This document shows positions 44,222 to 54,008 of a DNA stretch of 64,000 bases, piece after piece. This stretch comes from CAYMUR01 sp964393615. GTDB taxonomy: Bacteria; Planctomycetota; Planctomycetia; Pirellulales; Pirellulaceae. The DNA is taken from the NCBI GenBank assembly GCA_964393615.1, contig CAYMUR010000014.1:1-64000 (forward strand), read 5' to 3'. The notes beneath the pieces were generated by a model that saw nothing but the letters and a program-made list of their open reading frames with translations, did not search any database and had not been told where the DNA came from. The first letter of the stretch is position 1. Each line of letters begins with the position of its first letter. The position numbers and the translations under genes were made by a program.

Positions 44222-47050
44222 CTACCCCACTAACGATTGCTTGTCGAGCCAACTGGTACGTGGTTGGGTTGAGTCTATCTTGGCACTGGTCGAAATGGCT
44301 TGGTGGGCGATGGGGTTTGAGAACTTGCCGGAATCCGACTGTTCCTCATGACGGTCTGCTTCTATTTCATACTGCACATGGCACTCAGCAACCTGCGAAA
44401 TCCAGGATAGCAATGCTGGCAGCATGATAAGGGAAGTAAACAGACAGCAGCTGACACCAATGGTCAATACTCGGCCTAAACTTTGCAGTCCCAGGTGACT
44501 GGCCAGCATCAAACTACCAAATCCAATCATTGTTGTCAGCGAAGTGAGTAAGATAGCAGTCGCCGTTGAATCACTCAGAGAGTAGCCTGATGGCTGATTG
44601 CGAAAATCGTGTACCACGTGGACTCCATCATCGATTCCAATGCCCAGAATTAGTGGCAGAACAATCATGTTGGCCGGGTTTAGTGGAATGTCCATCAAGC
44701 CCATCGCACCAAACATCATCAAGGTTCCCATTCCCACGGGTATGAGTACCAAAAGTACATAGTCCAGGTGCCGAAAATCGAGCATTAAGACAATGAATAC
44801 GGCGATCAGTGCGTAGATTGCCGCCTGGATGTAGCTCTGCTGCATTTGACGCGATGCAAAATAGGTTTGCAATGGCTTTCCGGTTGCTGATGGATCGATA
44901 CGTTTGACGTCAGAGACAAACTGGTCCAGCTCATCCATGTCCCAAATGTCTCCACGGCTATAGATTTTAAGCAAATGGTGATTGTTCTTTCCTACGAACC
45001 GGGTGACGAGGCTTGGTGGTAAATCATTGAGACTGGGCGGATCTGGATTTGCCTGTGTCCGCAGCAAAGAAAGCCGGTTTAACAAGTCGCGTGCCATGCG
45101 TTGCTGAAAATGAGACAATCGCGAATAACTGGTGTCCAGTGGTACTCGTCTTAGTTTTTGGCGTAGGCTGGTAATTTCTCTTTGTAGATGAGGAAGTAGT
45201 GGTTGACTGCGGTAGATGAACTGTTCGGTGGTAGCGAGTTGCCTTTCCAGTTGCTCGGGTGGGGTATCTGGAATCAGAGGTGGTTGTCTGGGAAGCTGTT
45301 GTATCCGCTGGTAAATACGAAAGATGAAGGCTTGTTTTGCGGGATCTTCGGGTGGCAAGAATGAGACGATTTCTTCAGTGCGGTCGACGCTTGATAACTG
45401 CAGAAATTGTTGTTTTCGCTCTAGGATTTCGTGTTTATTATCGGACATTGAAAGAGCAAACCAGACACTTTGGTCCGTTTCTTCCAATAACTTTCTTTCG
45501 AGTTGGACACTTTCCAGGCCTACCGGTTGGAGGTTCAACAAATTGTGGTCGTAATGGAGACGGGGAACCCCCGAGGCGAATGACATACAAACAGACAATG
45601 CCAAAAGAAAAATTAGAAATGGATAGCGAAACAGTGGTGCCAAAACCCGGCCAGCATGGAACGGCTCAGGTAAATCAATATGGCGTACATGGCGATCGGA
45701 AAAGTAAATCATTGCGGGTAGCACGACCAAGGCTGCGATAATACAGAACAGAATGCCACCACCGGCAATGATGCCCAACTCAGCGATACCAGTGAAATCA
45801 GTAAGCCCTGCCGTGAGAAACGCAATCGCCGTGGTGACACCACCGATGATAATACCAGGCCCAACACGCTGTGAAGTTTGCACGAGCGCGTCAACACAGC
45901 TGTATTCGTTGCTGCGCAGTTGGAGATAGCGGGCTACATAATGGATGCCAAAGTCGATTCCCAATCCGATCAGAATAACGGCAAAAGACATACTAAGAAT
46001 ATTCAAGTGTCCGATGATGGACGTTACGAAGCCAAATGACCAAGCAAGTGCCAATAACAGTGCGATGACGGTCATCACCGGATGCCGTACCCCTCCAAAT
46101 CCGGCGACAAACATACTGGCGACGCCAATCAGGCTGATGATCCCGCTATACACCATGTCATGTTGGCTCGTTGCCATCTCATCGTATTCCATGACAGGTA
46201 GACCGGTGAGTCCAATGCGAACGCTTGAATGATTTGTCTGGATGCGATCGATAAGACGCCGCAATTCACCGATTGCCTTGTCTCCTGCAGAAAAACCACT
46301 CTGCTCTCCCTCTGCGAATTGGAGTAGCACAAATCCCAGGCGACCTTCATTGGCCAGCAAATATTCTGAATGAATTTGGTCACTGATGCTGAGCGATCTA
46401 CCCAAGCTTTGCCACGGTGAGTGGTATTGGTCCGGGTGCTGGAGAGATTCTGACAAACTGTTGACTAAATTAGCCAGGTCCGTGTGGAGGGTAGGGTCTA
46501 GATGTCTATCGGGTTGACGTAAGGATGCCTGTAGTCGGACATTCAATCCGGTTATCACTCGTCCGAGATTGAGTAGTTCCCACTTGCCATTCAGAATGGG
46601 CTGTATACGAGCCAGGAAATTGTCGGTCTGCCGCAATTCGTCGGAGGATAAAAAATGAAGTCCTTTAGAATGGATTTTGGTTAAATCGATTTCATGTAAA
46701 ACGGCACGAAAAAACTGTTTTTTTTGCGACAGTGCATGGGAAATTTCTTTGAGGACAGGTATTACGGTTTCCGGATTTGAACTTTCGACGACGACGACGA
46801 CATCATCGTCATTGCCAAATTCGTTGATGTAGTTGATCCACAGTTTGTTGTAACTACTGTTTGGATTCAACAAATCGAGACGACTTGTGCGAAAACCGAG
46901 ATGATTTACCGTCCAGCCAATCGAAAGTACTGCCGTGACAATCGCCAGCACCAGGGTCCCAAGGGGGAATCGCAGGGTGAGCCGTGTGACTGCAGACAAT
47001 GGTGCTGCCAAAATAGACTTAGAATTCGTAGATTTTGTTTCCTGTAACAT
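44222..47050 (-). CDS. RND/MMPL transporter, HpnN-like candidate
   Basis: A 942-residue inner-membrane exporter with 12 helices in two sets of six and two large periplasmic loops. The MMPL motifs are GLGIDFGIHYVARYL in helix 4 of the first half and GIGIDDGVHVVHDFR in the second. The first loop begins GFRTSRLDLLNPNSSYNKLW, a style seen in HpnN, the hopanoid transporter of the MMPL type. shc, hpnH and hpnG are 13 kb away, not adjacent, so a hopanoid role is inference; general lipid export is the alternative. The start is ATG 47050. Confidence 0.82.
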   Translation of the reverse strand: MLQETKSTNSKSILAAPLSAVTRLTLRFPLGTLVLAIVTAVLSIGWTVNHLGFRTSRLDLLNPNSSYNKLWINYINEFGNDDDVVVVVESSNPETVIPVLKEISHALSQKKQFFRAVLHEIDLTKIHSKGLHFLSSDELRQTDNFLARIQPILNGKWELLNLGRVITGLNVRLQASLRQPDRHLDPTLHTDLANLVNSLSESLQHPDQYHSPWQSLGRSLSISDQIHSEYLLANEGRLGFVLLQFAEGEQSGFSAGDKAIGELRRLIDRIQTNHSSVRIGLTGLPVMEYDEMATSQHDMVYSGIISLIGVASMFVAGFGGVRHPVMTVIALLLALAWSFGFVTSIIGHLNILSMSFAVILIGLGIDFGIHYVARYLQLRSNEYSCVDALVQTSQRVGPGIIIGGVTTAIAFLTAGLTDFTGIAELGIIAGGGILFCIIAALVVLPAMIYFSDRHVRHIDLPEPFHAGRVLAPLFRYPFLIFLLALSVCMSFASGVPRLHYDHNLLNLQPVGLESVQLERKLLEETDQSVWFALSMSDNKHEILERKQQFLQLSSVDRTEEIVSFLPPEDPAKQAFIFRIYQRIQQLPRQPPLIPDTPPEQLERQLATTEQFIYRSQPLLPHLQREITSLRQKLRRVPLDTSYSRLSHFQQRMARDLLNRLSLLRTQANPDPPSLNDLPPSLVTRFVGKNNHHLLKIYSRGDIWDMDELDQFVSDVKRIDPSATGKPLQTYFASRQMQQSYIQAAIYALIAVFIVLMLDFRHLDYVLLVLIPVGMGTLMMFGAMGLMDIPLNPANMIVLPLILGIGIDDGVHVVHDFRNQPSGYSLSDSTATAILLTSLTTMIGFGSLMLASHLGLQSLGRVLTIGVSCCLFTSLIMLPALLSWISQVAECHVQYEIEADRHEEQSDSGKFSNPIAHQAISTSAKIDSTQPRTSWLDKQSLVG

Positions 47051-47427
47051 CGTCGTTTTATCAGGTTGTCTACTTGGTAGCGATTGGTAGATGTTTTGTT
47101 TTTGCTGGCAGTGAAAAGCTCTAGTCGTTTATGTAATGGGTGCCCCGCCTCGATGGTGGTTGCCAGCAACGCGTATCAAGATTGATAATTTCATTGTCTG
47201 TAAAGGCGTGAGCATTTTATCCGTGCCAAAGTCCTGCCTCAAGATGAATCGTACTGGAGCACTCGTGATTCCGAGTATGGGGATGGCTACAATTCATGTC
47301 TCCCTGGCAATGAAGAAGTTTGTTCTTGTCCATTGACACGAGAATTGAACGGCAGCATGAAGAAGTGCAGAAGTCGAGCGGTAGCTCGGCAGAAAAGATG
47401 TGTTACAACCCTTGGACTTGAATAAGC
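47051..47427. other. Intergenic region with a 9-bp inverted repeat
   Basis: A stretch of 377 bases between two minus-strand genes. It has TTGCTGGCA (47102-47110) and TGCCAGCAA (47161-47169), a perfect inverted pair 50 bases apart, and a hairpin with a 4-base loop at 47375-47388 (CGAGC/GCTCG) near the MFS stop. No gene is seen. Confidence 0.5.
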
Positions 47428-48600
47428 CTATCGGTTGAACGACCTATTTCGTAGCGCCAGCAATAGGCTAATCACTGTACCGGTTGTGGTCGCACCCGCC
47501 AGTCCTACATAGGTTACGAAATTGTTTGAACTGTATCCGACGACTAGAGGGCCAATACCACCCAAGCCTAGTCCCATCGTAAAACTGAACCCATAACACA
47601 GGCTCCGACGTGATAATGGCGTGTATTTAGCGACCAGGCTATTATAAATGGGTTGTTGCATAAAATGAACGATTGCGAATGTGCCGGCAGCAGCAGCACA
47701 CAACCAACCGGAAGCAATACCCATGGCCACAAGGCAGGGAATGTTTAGAAACAGCACGATGGTCAACTGCCATTCTAACAGCTTGTGCCGGGCTAGTGTG
47801 CCTGCCAGATACTGTCCGAAGCATCCGAGTAGTAGCAAGCCGCCCGTCAGTAATTGTTCTTGTCCAGCCAACGGGGTCGTAAATTCTATGGAGCTACCAG
47901 ACAGATAACGTGGCAAGAAATGCAGAAAGGCTGAATAGGTGATCCCCGCTAAAATTGCTACCACCACTAATGCGCCAAAGGAAATCCAATCAGCGGAATC
48001 GTCGTCCGCAGATGGTTTGTGATGCTGTTCGTGATGCGTGTGTTGTGTTCTTTGTGAACAGGCAAAGATGAGTCCCAGGACCAATGCCGGAAGCACCAAC
48101 AGCCAATACAGCGAACGCCATCCCATTCCGATCATGAGAATCAGGCCGGCGATAAATGGAGCGCCGCCAATTCCCAGGGATCCGAAGATTCCATGGATCC
48201 CTAATGCAAACGGACGATTTTCTTCGGTTGTTGTTCTTGAGATCAATGCTAATCCGGCCGGATGATAGATGGCCGCGCACGTTCCCATGCCAATCATGGC
48301 CAGAAACAAACCGTTAAGTTCTGTGGTCAAGGCTGCGATAACGCACGTCACAGCACACCCCAGCAGGTAGATCGTTAGCATGATCCGTGACCCAAAGCGG
48401 TCCACCAGTATTCCTGCCAGAATGGCTCCCACGCCCCAAGGAACCCGCCAACAGGTTCCGAGTAACCCAGTAGTTTTAGTACCACATTGAAACTCTGCAT
48501 CGATTTCTTGTTCGACACTTGGCAGTGATAACTCAAAGACATGAACGAGCAAATGGGCGCATGAGACAAAGAGAACGATCCTCAATGTTTCCCGATTCAT
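47428..48600 (-). CDS. MFS transporter with His-rich central loop
   Basis: A 390-residue, 12-helix major facilitator. The loop after helix 2 has AGILVDRFGSRIML, the MFS A-like motif, and GTCAAIYHPAGLALIS marks helix 4 (a FosR/Fsr-like feature). The central cytoplasmic loop (near residue 188) is His-rich: TQHTHHEQHHKP. The second half includes AGTLARHKLLEW. The substrate is unknown; the His cluster could bind a metal or simply be a linker. ATG 48600 has no strong site. trpD, 53 bases upstream on the same strand, may share its transcript. Confidence 0.85.
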   Translation of the reverse strand: MNRETLRIVLFVSCAHLLVHVFELSLPSVEQEIDAEFQCGTKTTGLLGTCWRVPWGVGAILAGILVDRFGSRIMLTIYLLGCAVTCVIAALTTELNGLFLAMIGMGTCAAIYHPAGLALISRTTTEENRPFALGIHGIFGSLGIGGAPFIAGLILMIGMGWRSLYWLLVLPALVLGLIFACSQRTQHTHHEQHHKPSADDDSADWISFGALVVVAILAGITYSAFLHFLPRYLSGSSIEFTTPLAGQEQLLTGGLLLLGCFGQYLAGTLARHKLLEWQLTIVLFLNIPCLVAMGIASGWLCAAAAGTFAIVHFMQQPIYNSLVAKYTPLSRRSLCYGFSFTMGLGLGGIGPLVVGYSSNNFVTYVGLAGATTTGTVISLLLALRNRSFNR

Positions 48601-48653
48601 ATTTGACAGTCCGTGCCGGAAATAGTGCTAGACAGCGGAGAAGATTCGGAAAT

Positions 48654-49679
48654 TCATGCGTGATGGGACATTTCTGCCAAACGAGTGAGTAAATCGTTTG
48701 CCTGTCCATTGTCGATTGCTTCGGCAGCCAAGCGAGCGCATTCAGTTGTTTCGTCACTTCGGCCAACAACCCAGAGAGCCGCCGCCGCATTGAGCACGAC
48801 AATATCTCGCGCTGGCCCCGGATTCCCCTGCAAGACATGACGGATCATCTCGGCACTTGCTTCCGGCCCATCAACCGTCATGGTTTGGGTACTTGCTATT
48901 TCCAGGTTAAACGCTTGAGGAGACCACTTCAGTTCGCGAGTCTGTGATCCGCTAACTTCAGTTACCAATGTATTACCTGTCAGTGTAACCTCATCCAATC
49001 CATCTTCACCGCAAACCACGATCGCGCGTTGTGTTCCCAGTTTTTGCAATGCGTTTGCCAGTAGGCTGCGTAGAGCAGGTCGACCTACACCCAGCAGCTG
49101 AAACGGGGCGCCCGCGGGATTACACAAGGGCCCGAGGATATTAAAAATAGTTGGAACTCCTAATTCCTTTCGTACCACAGCGACGTGCTTCATTGCCGGA
49201 TGGGCCAACGGGGCGAAGCAGAAACAAATCCCCAGTTGATCAAGACAGTTTTCAACTGTTTTGAGGCTGGCATTTACATTGACTCCCAACTCCAGCAGTA
49301 CATCGGCCGAACCACTTTTGCTTGAGATGGAGCGGTTACCATGTTTAGCGACCGGCACACCTGCTGCGGCGGTGACGATCGCAGCAGCCGTGCTGACATT
49401 GAAGGTATTCGAACCGTCTCCTCCTGTCCCACAGGTGTCCAGTAAATCATTTCGCGATGACTGGATTGTTTGCATTTGCGACCGCATGGCTTGTGCTGCC
49501 CCTGCTACTTCGTCGACGGTTTCTCCTTTCTTGCGTAAAGCCAGCAAGAACCCGGCAATGTCAGATGCTTCACAATCTCCTTGCATGATCAAGTTGATCG
49601 TTTCCGCCATTTCAACGATCGACAAATCTTGTCCTCGGCTAACTTGTTGGACGACTTGTTGGATGTCTGTATGGGACAT
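48654..49679 (-). CDS. trpD: Anthranilate phosphoribosyltransferase
   Basis: Joins anthranilate to PRPP in tryptophan synthesis. The 341-residue protein has the PRPP loop DTCGTGGDGSNTFNVSTAAA near residue 85, the following VAKHGNRSISSKSGSADVLLELG, FAPLAHPAMKHVAVVRKELG, and the metal-binding GLDEVTLTG. It has the usual length and no fused TrpG. No other trp gene is nearby. Its start has no strong ribosome-binding site. Confidence 0.95.
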   Translation of the reverse strand: MSHTDIQQVVQQVSRGQDLSIVEMAETINLIMQGDCEASDIAGFLLALRKKGETVDEVAGAAQAMRSQMQTIQSSRNDLLDTCGTGGDGSNTFNVSTAAAIVTAAAGVPVAKHGNRSISSKSGSADVLLELGVNVNASLKTVENCLDQLGICFCFAPLAHPAMKHVAVVRKELGVPTIFNILGPLCNPAGAPFQLLGVGRPALRSLLANALQKLGTQRAIVVCGEDGLDEVTLTGNTLVTEVSGSQTRELKWSPQAFNLEIASTQTMTVDGPEASAEMIRHVLQGNPGPARDIVVLNAAAALWVVGRSDETTECARLAAEAIDNGQANDLLTRLAEMSHHA

Positions 49680-50077
49680 AGGTGGGGCTCGGTTTCAAGA
49701 AAGGGAGGTAGGATGGATGCCTTAGATTCTAATCAGTCTGCCGGTTATCGAAAAACCGATTTCATGTCTTTCTCGGCGAGTTGCGATCGACGAGAAGGCG
49801 ATATCTTCAAAATGCTGTTCTTCGGCCGTGTCTTGTTTTAAGGGTAATTGTTTCTGAATCCGTGTTTTGGGGTCAGATTTACTTTCTGGAGCCGTTTGTG
49901 TTGGAAGCAGGTGAGAGACAGTTGTGATTCTACACCAGGTAAAATCTGGACGACAGGCGTCCTTTGCACATCTGCCTTGTTCCTTTTGGGTTGGACCTTT
50001 AGAATTCACCAGTCATTTTTATTAGAGGGGCGTTTGGGACCGAAACGGTTTATCACCTTACTATTTAGAAATTCAGT
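49680..50077. other. Divergent intergenic region, trpD / nucleoside hydrolase
   Basis: A region of 398 bases between divergent genes. I see no gene, repeat or attenuator-like run of Trp codons. Confidence 0.55.
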
Positions 50078-51004
50078 ATGTCGCGTAAGGTAATCATCGA
50101 TTGCGATCCGGGAATTGACGACGCGGTGGCGTTGTGTCTGGCGCTGTTTGATTCACGATTGGACGTGTTGGCGATTACTGCTTGTGGTGGCAATGTGTCT
50201 CCGGCCCAAGCCAGTCGTAATGCCCAAGTCGTGTTAGAACAATTAGATCCACCAAGATATCCTCGGCTGGGAGCGGCCAACGAACAGAGCTTTCCAGCTG
50301 CCGATGCGCGTCATATCCATGGTGACGACGGATTGGGCAATACCGGATTTGAAGTTTCGCAATTACACCATCCTCATCCGTCAGACAAACTGATATGCGA
50401 TACAATCCATGCGGCTCCCGACGAGGTTACGATTATTGCCTTGGGCCCGTTGACAAATATCGCTTCGGCATTTGGCCGTGATCCGGAGTTGCCTACGCTG
50501 GTTGATCGCATTGTTATCCTGGGTGGAACACTTACAGGTCCGGGGAACATTACACCAGCCGCTGAATTTAATATCTATTCAGATCCTATGGCGGCTCGTA
50601 CGGTTTTTCGTTCGCGAACGACAAAGACTTTGATTCCGTTAGACGTTTCACGTCAAATTATTTTAACATTTGATTTGCTCGATCAGTTGCCCGAGGAATC
50701 GACCAATGCAGGAGCTTTTTTGCGTCGAATTATACCGCCTGTATTTCGTGCCTATCGGCAGTTGGGGCAGGAACGAGTCAACTTGCATGATGTCGTCGCA
50801 ATTCTTGCCACTCTCTATCCTGATCTATTTGAAACGGTTGAAATGGCGGGTGACGTTGAAGTCAGTGGCGAACTAACAACGGGTGCGACCATTTTTGACC
50901 GACGTCCTAGTCCTAGTTGGCGGCCCAATATGGAAGTTGCGATTGGGGTGGATGCACCTGCTGTTACTGAGCGTTTGCTTCATGGCTTGAAAGCAACCAG
51001 GTGA
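50078..51004 (+). CDS. Inosine-uridine-preferring nucleoside hydrolase family
   Basis: Hydrolyses ribonucleosides to base and ribose. The calcium-binding start motif is VIIDCDPGIDDAVALCLALF, with the conserved Asp cluster. HIHGDDGLGNTGF near residue 80, TIIALGPLTNIASAF near 120, and GNITPAAEFNIYSDPMAA near 165 are standard. The His of the C-terminal VNLHDVVAILATLYPD is the usual active-site block. At 308 residues it has a normal length. The base specificity cannot be told. The ATG has no clear ribosome-binding site. Confidence 0.92.
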   Translation: MSRKVIIDCDPGIDDAVALCLALFDSRLDVLAITACGGNVSPAQASRNAQVVLEQLDPPRYPRLGAANEQSFPAADARHIHGDDGLGNTGFEVSQLHHPHPSDKLICDTIHAAPDEVTIIALGPLTNIASAFGRDPELPTLVDRIVILGGTLTGPGNITPAAEFNIYSDPMAARTVFRSRTTKTLIPLDVSRQIILTFDLLDQLPEESTNAGAFLRRIIPPVFRAYRQLGQERVNLHDVVAILATLYPDLFETVEMAGDVEVSGELTTGATIFDRRPSPSWRPNMEVAIGVDAPAVTERLLHGLKATR

Positions 51005-51119
51005 GAGTGGTTGTGCACCTCACAGAGCTTCGTGAGACTTCCAGAACCATGTCGATGTTTCCAAGAGCCAGTCGATGGTTTTCGGCATTGGTGAAAAGGT
51101 GCCCATGTAGGCGTAGAGG

Positions 51120-51199
51120 GGCAGCCTGTCAGAGGTGAATCCAGTTGTTGGCAGATTAAGATTGGCGAGGCACTCACCCAACAGTGGAGGCAGGCTGCC
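51120..51199. other. Nested inverted-repeat structure between convergent genes
   Basis: An outer 9-bp perfect stem (GGCAGCCTG 51120-51128 with CAGGCTGCC 51191-51199) encloses an inner 6-bp stem (TGTTGG 51146-51151 with CCAACA 51178-51183). Downstream on the plus strand is ATTTCATT. It could be a structured mRNA end or a small RNA. Confidence 0.35.
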
Positions 51200-51285
51200 A
51201 TTTCATTAGTGTTATCCGAAGCAGTATTAGAGTCGTATAACGCGAATTGCTAGTACAAATGTAAGAAGGATTGTGTGTACGGGTA

Positions 51286-52395
51286 CTAGTTGTTTCGAAC
51301 ATCAACAACGACTGAAACGACTACCGATTTCCCTTTGCGCGTCAGCTCTATCTCAATTTCTGTTCCAACAGGTGTCAGTCCGATCACGTTGATTAAATGG
51401 CCGTCGTCTTCAATGTGGACGTTGTTAATTCGTGTAATCACGTCGTCAATCTGCAACTGAGCGGCTGCGGCAGGCGAATGATTGTTGACTCCCGACACGC
51501 GAGCTCCCATCGGTTGGGAGATTCCCAGCCGGGCTGCATCGACGGGATTAAAATCACGATCCAGCTGCACACCAAGAAAAGCGCGGCGGATTTTTCCTTG
51601 TTCTTCAATTAACTGTTCGGCGATGGTCATTACCATTTTGATGGGGATGGCAAAACCGATTCCCTCATTGCCTCCGGAATTGCTTGCGATGGCCGTATTC
51701 ATGCCGACCACTTTTCCGTGTAAATTCAGTAGTGGGCCACCACTGTTTCCGGGATTGATGGCTGCATCTGTTTGAATAAAATCCTGCAGGCGAACTTGTT
51801 CATCTCCCAATTTTAGGTCGCGGCGGCCTTTGGCACTGACAATGCCGAATGTCGCGGAGTGGCTCAAGCCAAAGGGGCTTCCCATGGCCATCACGAAATC
51901 TCCAATGTCCAACTGGTCACTGTCCCCTATGCGAGCAGGTATCAGAGATGAACCACTGATTTCCATCACTGCTATGTCAGAGTCTGGATCGTGCCACTTG
52001 TTGTTGGGCTGGTATCTGCGGCCGTCGGCCAGGTTGATTGTGATATCGTGATGGTTTGCACCTTTGATGACGTGATGATTGGTGATTACGTAATGGCCTT
52101 TGCCATGGGCCACAATGATCCCTGCGCCAGATTCTTCAACATGGCTACGATAACGTGCCGATTCGGACTTGGCCTTCTCGGCTTCAATATGTACGACGGA
52201 CGGTCGGGCAAGTCTCGCTACTTTGCGCAAGATGTGGCTCTGGAATTCGAGTAATGCGACTTCTTCGGCCAGTTGCGCAAATTCTTTTTCTCGCGCGATC
52301 AATGCGAGTTCGTCCTGTCCTTGAAGCGTTTGCGGCAGTGGAAGCAGCAAGCAAAGAATACAAGCAGCAATAAACTGGGATTTGAAAGGTGGCAT
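51286..52395 (-). CDS. HtrA/DegP-like periplasmic serine protease with one PDZ domain
   Basis: An S1C protease of the envelope, 369 residues. A signal peptide (ACILCLLLPLPQTLQG) is followed by a coiled segment (EKEFAQLAEEVALLE). The catalytic triad is His 108 (YVITNHHVI), Asp 140 (DPDSDIAVMEI) and Ser 218 (NPGNSGGPLLNLHGKVVG). One PDZ domain covers about residues 275-365 (FLGVQLDRDFNPVDAARLG to SPAAAAQLQIDDVITRIN). This length and the single PDZ fit a DegS-like type, but there is no membrane anchor other than the signal. GAGAGAT precedes the ATG. Confidence 0.93.
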   Translation of the reverse strand: MPPFKSQFIAACILCLLLPLPQTLQGQDELALIAREKEFAQLAEEVALLEFQSHILRKVARLARPSVVHIEAEKAKSESARYRSHVEESGAGIIVAHGKGHYVITNHHVIKGANHHDITINLADGRRYQPNNKWHDPDSDIAVMEISGSSLIPARIGDSDQLDIGDFVMAMGSPFGLSHSATFGIVSAKGRRDLKLGDEQVRLQDFIQTDAAINPGNSGGPLLNLHGKVVGMNTAIASNSGGNEGIGFAIPIKMVMTIAEQLIEEQGKIRRAFLGVQLDRDFNPVDAARLGISQPMGARVSGVNNHSPAAAAQLQIDDVITRINNVHIEDDGHLINVIGLTPVGTEIEIELTRKGKSVVVSVVVDVRNN

Positions 52396-52797
52396 ATTCA
52401 GATCTCTCGTCTCATGTTAAAAGACCATCGACCAAACATTGTCAGAGTGAAAAAGGTTGTCACGAATGGACAACCCGGGTGTTCACTCGGTGTGATTTTT
52501 TTCAATCGCTTCCCGGTGAATTGGCCGTCTTTTACGATTGAATTGTGGTGAGTTGATATCAATACGACATTCCGTAACCACCAGGGCGTGGGGGACGATC
52601 CAACGCTTTCGTGACAGACGCCATACAAAAAGCCTGTGGCAACTTGAGGTACGGACGACTGTCTTTCCCTGCCTCGCCACAGGCCTCTGCGTTGAGCACC
52701 AATGAATCAGGAGACTTGGCAGCATCATCTGAACGATGCTAATTCAAAATCACAAATCTGATTCCGGTACTGTTTTTGAAGTATTCATGGACGGTCG
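52396..52797. other. Intergenic region between the DksA-like gene and htrA
   Basis: A stretch of 402 bases without a gene. AGCATC (52721-52726) and GATGCT (52735-52740) form a small perfect hairpin without a T-run on either strand. Confidence 0.5.
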
Positions 52798-53241
52798 TTA
52801 GGAAACATCCACTTCAACGTCACCTGTCAATAAATCGGTATTACCGAGATCCACTGCATTATTCCAATCAGTGGTTGATTCAGGATATTCTCCGGTTTTC
52901 TCCATTTCACGCTGGCATTCAATGCAATTTGTTGCATAAGGCAAAGCTTGCAATCTAGCCGTTGGGATGCCGTTTCCACAGTTTTCACACTGGCCGTAGT
53001 CGCCGTCACGCATTCGCTTCAGCGCGTTTTCAATATGCGCTAATTCGCGACTTTCGACCTCTGCTAATTGAGAACTCAGTTCATTCTGGGCCGCGTCCAA
53101 GGCCGCATCTACTTCGTCTCCGCCAGTTTGTTCGCTAAGCTCTTTCAGCATGCTTAAATCGCCTGCCAAAGCTTTGCGTAGTGCATCCCTTCTCTTGATC
53201 AATACTTCTTTCATGTTTTGAATAGTGTCTTTGCGTGCCAT
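52798..53241 (-). CDS. DksA/TraR-type zinc-finger protein
   Basis: A 147-residue protein of the DksA/TraR family. It has a long N-terminal coiled coil (KEVLIKRRDALRKAL to QLAEVESRELAHIE) and a four-Cys zinc finger, YGQCENCGNGIPTARLQALP and TNCIECQREMEKTG. Such proteins bind the secondary channel of RNA polymerase; whether this one acts with ppGpp is unknown, and the DxxDxA coil tip of true DksA is not evident. ATG 53241 has GAGGT at proper spacing; the frame upstream is not family-like. Confidence 0.9.
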   Translation of the reverse strand: MARKDTIQNMKEVLIKRRDALRKALAGDLSMLKELSEQTGGDEVDAALDAAQNELSSQLAEVESRELAHIENALKRMRDGDYGQCENCGNGIPTARLQALPYATNCIECQREMEKTGEYPESTTDWNNAVDLGNTDLLTGDVEVDVS

Positions 53242-54008
53242 GGTTGTGTACCTCAGCTGTTCCAGACTGGCAATTGCTGAAGGTCGTTTGCGCCCCCCCT
53301 CAGAGATTGGCCAAGTCAAAATGGTTCCTCATTATTTGTACATGTACCCCATCGGATAAAAATGGGATCGTAAACAAACTATAGTACGCACAAAGCTCCT
53401 CAGGGGTCATTAATTTCTATTCTTTTCCTGGCAATTCGCCACGGCATGATTAGTCCTTAATGTATTACCCCACAAAGCATTACGATGCATTCCACCTGTC
53501 CATACCCACAGAAAAGCGGAAACCCGCAATACTTTGAGGTGCTTTGGACACTCCTCAAGCGTTGAATCTACCAGGTTTTCCTGGCAGCCAGTACGAAAGG
53601 ATATCCATGTCAGAAGCCGTCTCCAGCCGTTGAGCTTTGTCTCTGCCGGAGTACGGATTCATATCGTTTTTCGATAATCGACATAACCGGCAAAGAATTA
53701 CAGCATAACTTGAAAAACCGGCAGAATTTGCCAAACCGAGACTACTAGCATTTCTAGGACCGTTGCCGATTCCGCGAGCGATTGTTTGTTGTGTTTTCGA
53801 AATGATTGACACGATCGAAAGGTGCAACCCAAGCGAAACGAAGTCCATGGGTGGCAGTCATAAGGTGCTCAGCTGTTGGAGAAGGTTTATTGCCTTGAGT
53901 TTGCGCTACAGATTGACTAGCGATACAAGCAAAGCAGCAATGTATGATCTATCGCCGGGCAGGTTTCTTTTCAATCGGTAAAGTGTTCTGGAATGGAACG
54001 CAGGCACT
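53242..54008. other. Long intergenic region, no gene recognised
   Basis: A region of 767 bases. The short hairpin CCCAT-N9-ATGGG at 53348-53366 lies in the upstream region of the DksA-like gene. A 97-codon minus-strand frame at 53555-53848 has no domain, signal or ribosome-binding site and is not called. Confidence 0.5.

Noticed and set aside
47375..47388. CGAGC/GCTCG hairpin as the MFS terminator
   Set aside because: No T-run follows on the minus strand, so it is listed only as part of the intergenic region.
53555..53848. A 97-codon minus-strand frame in the long intergenic region
   Set aside because: No domain, no signal, no ribosome-binding site; the composition looks random.
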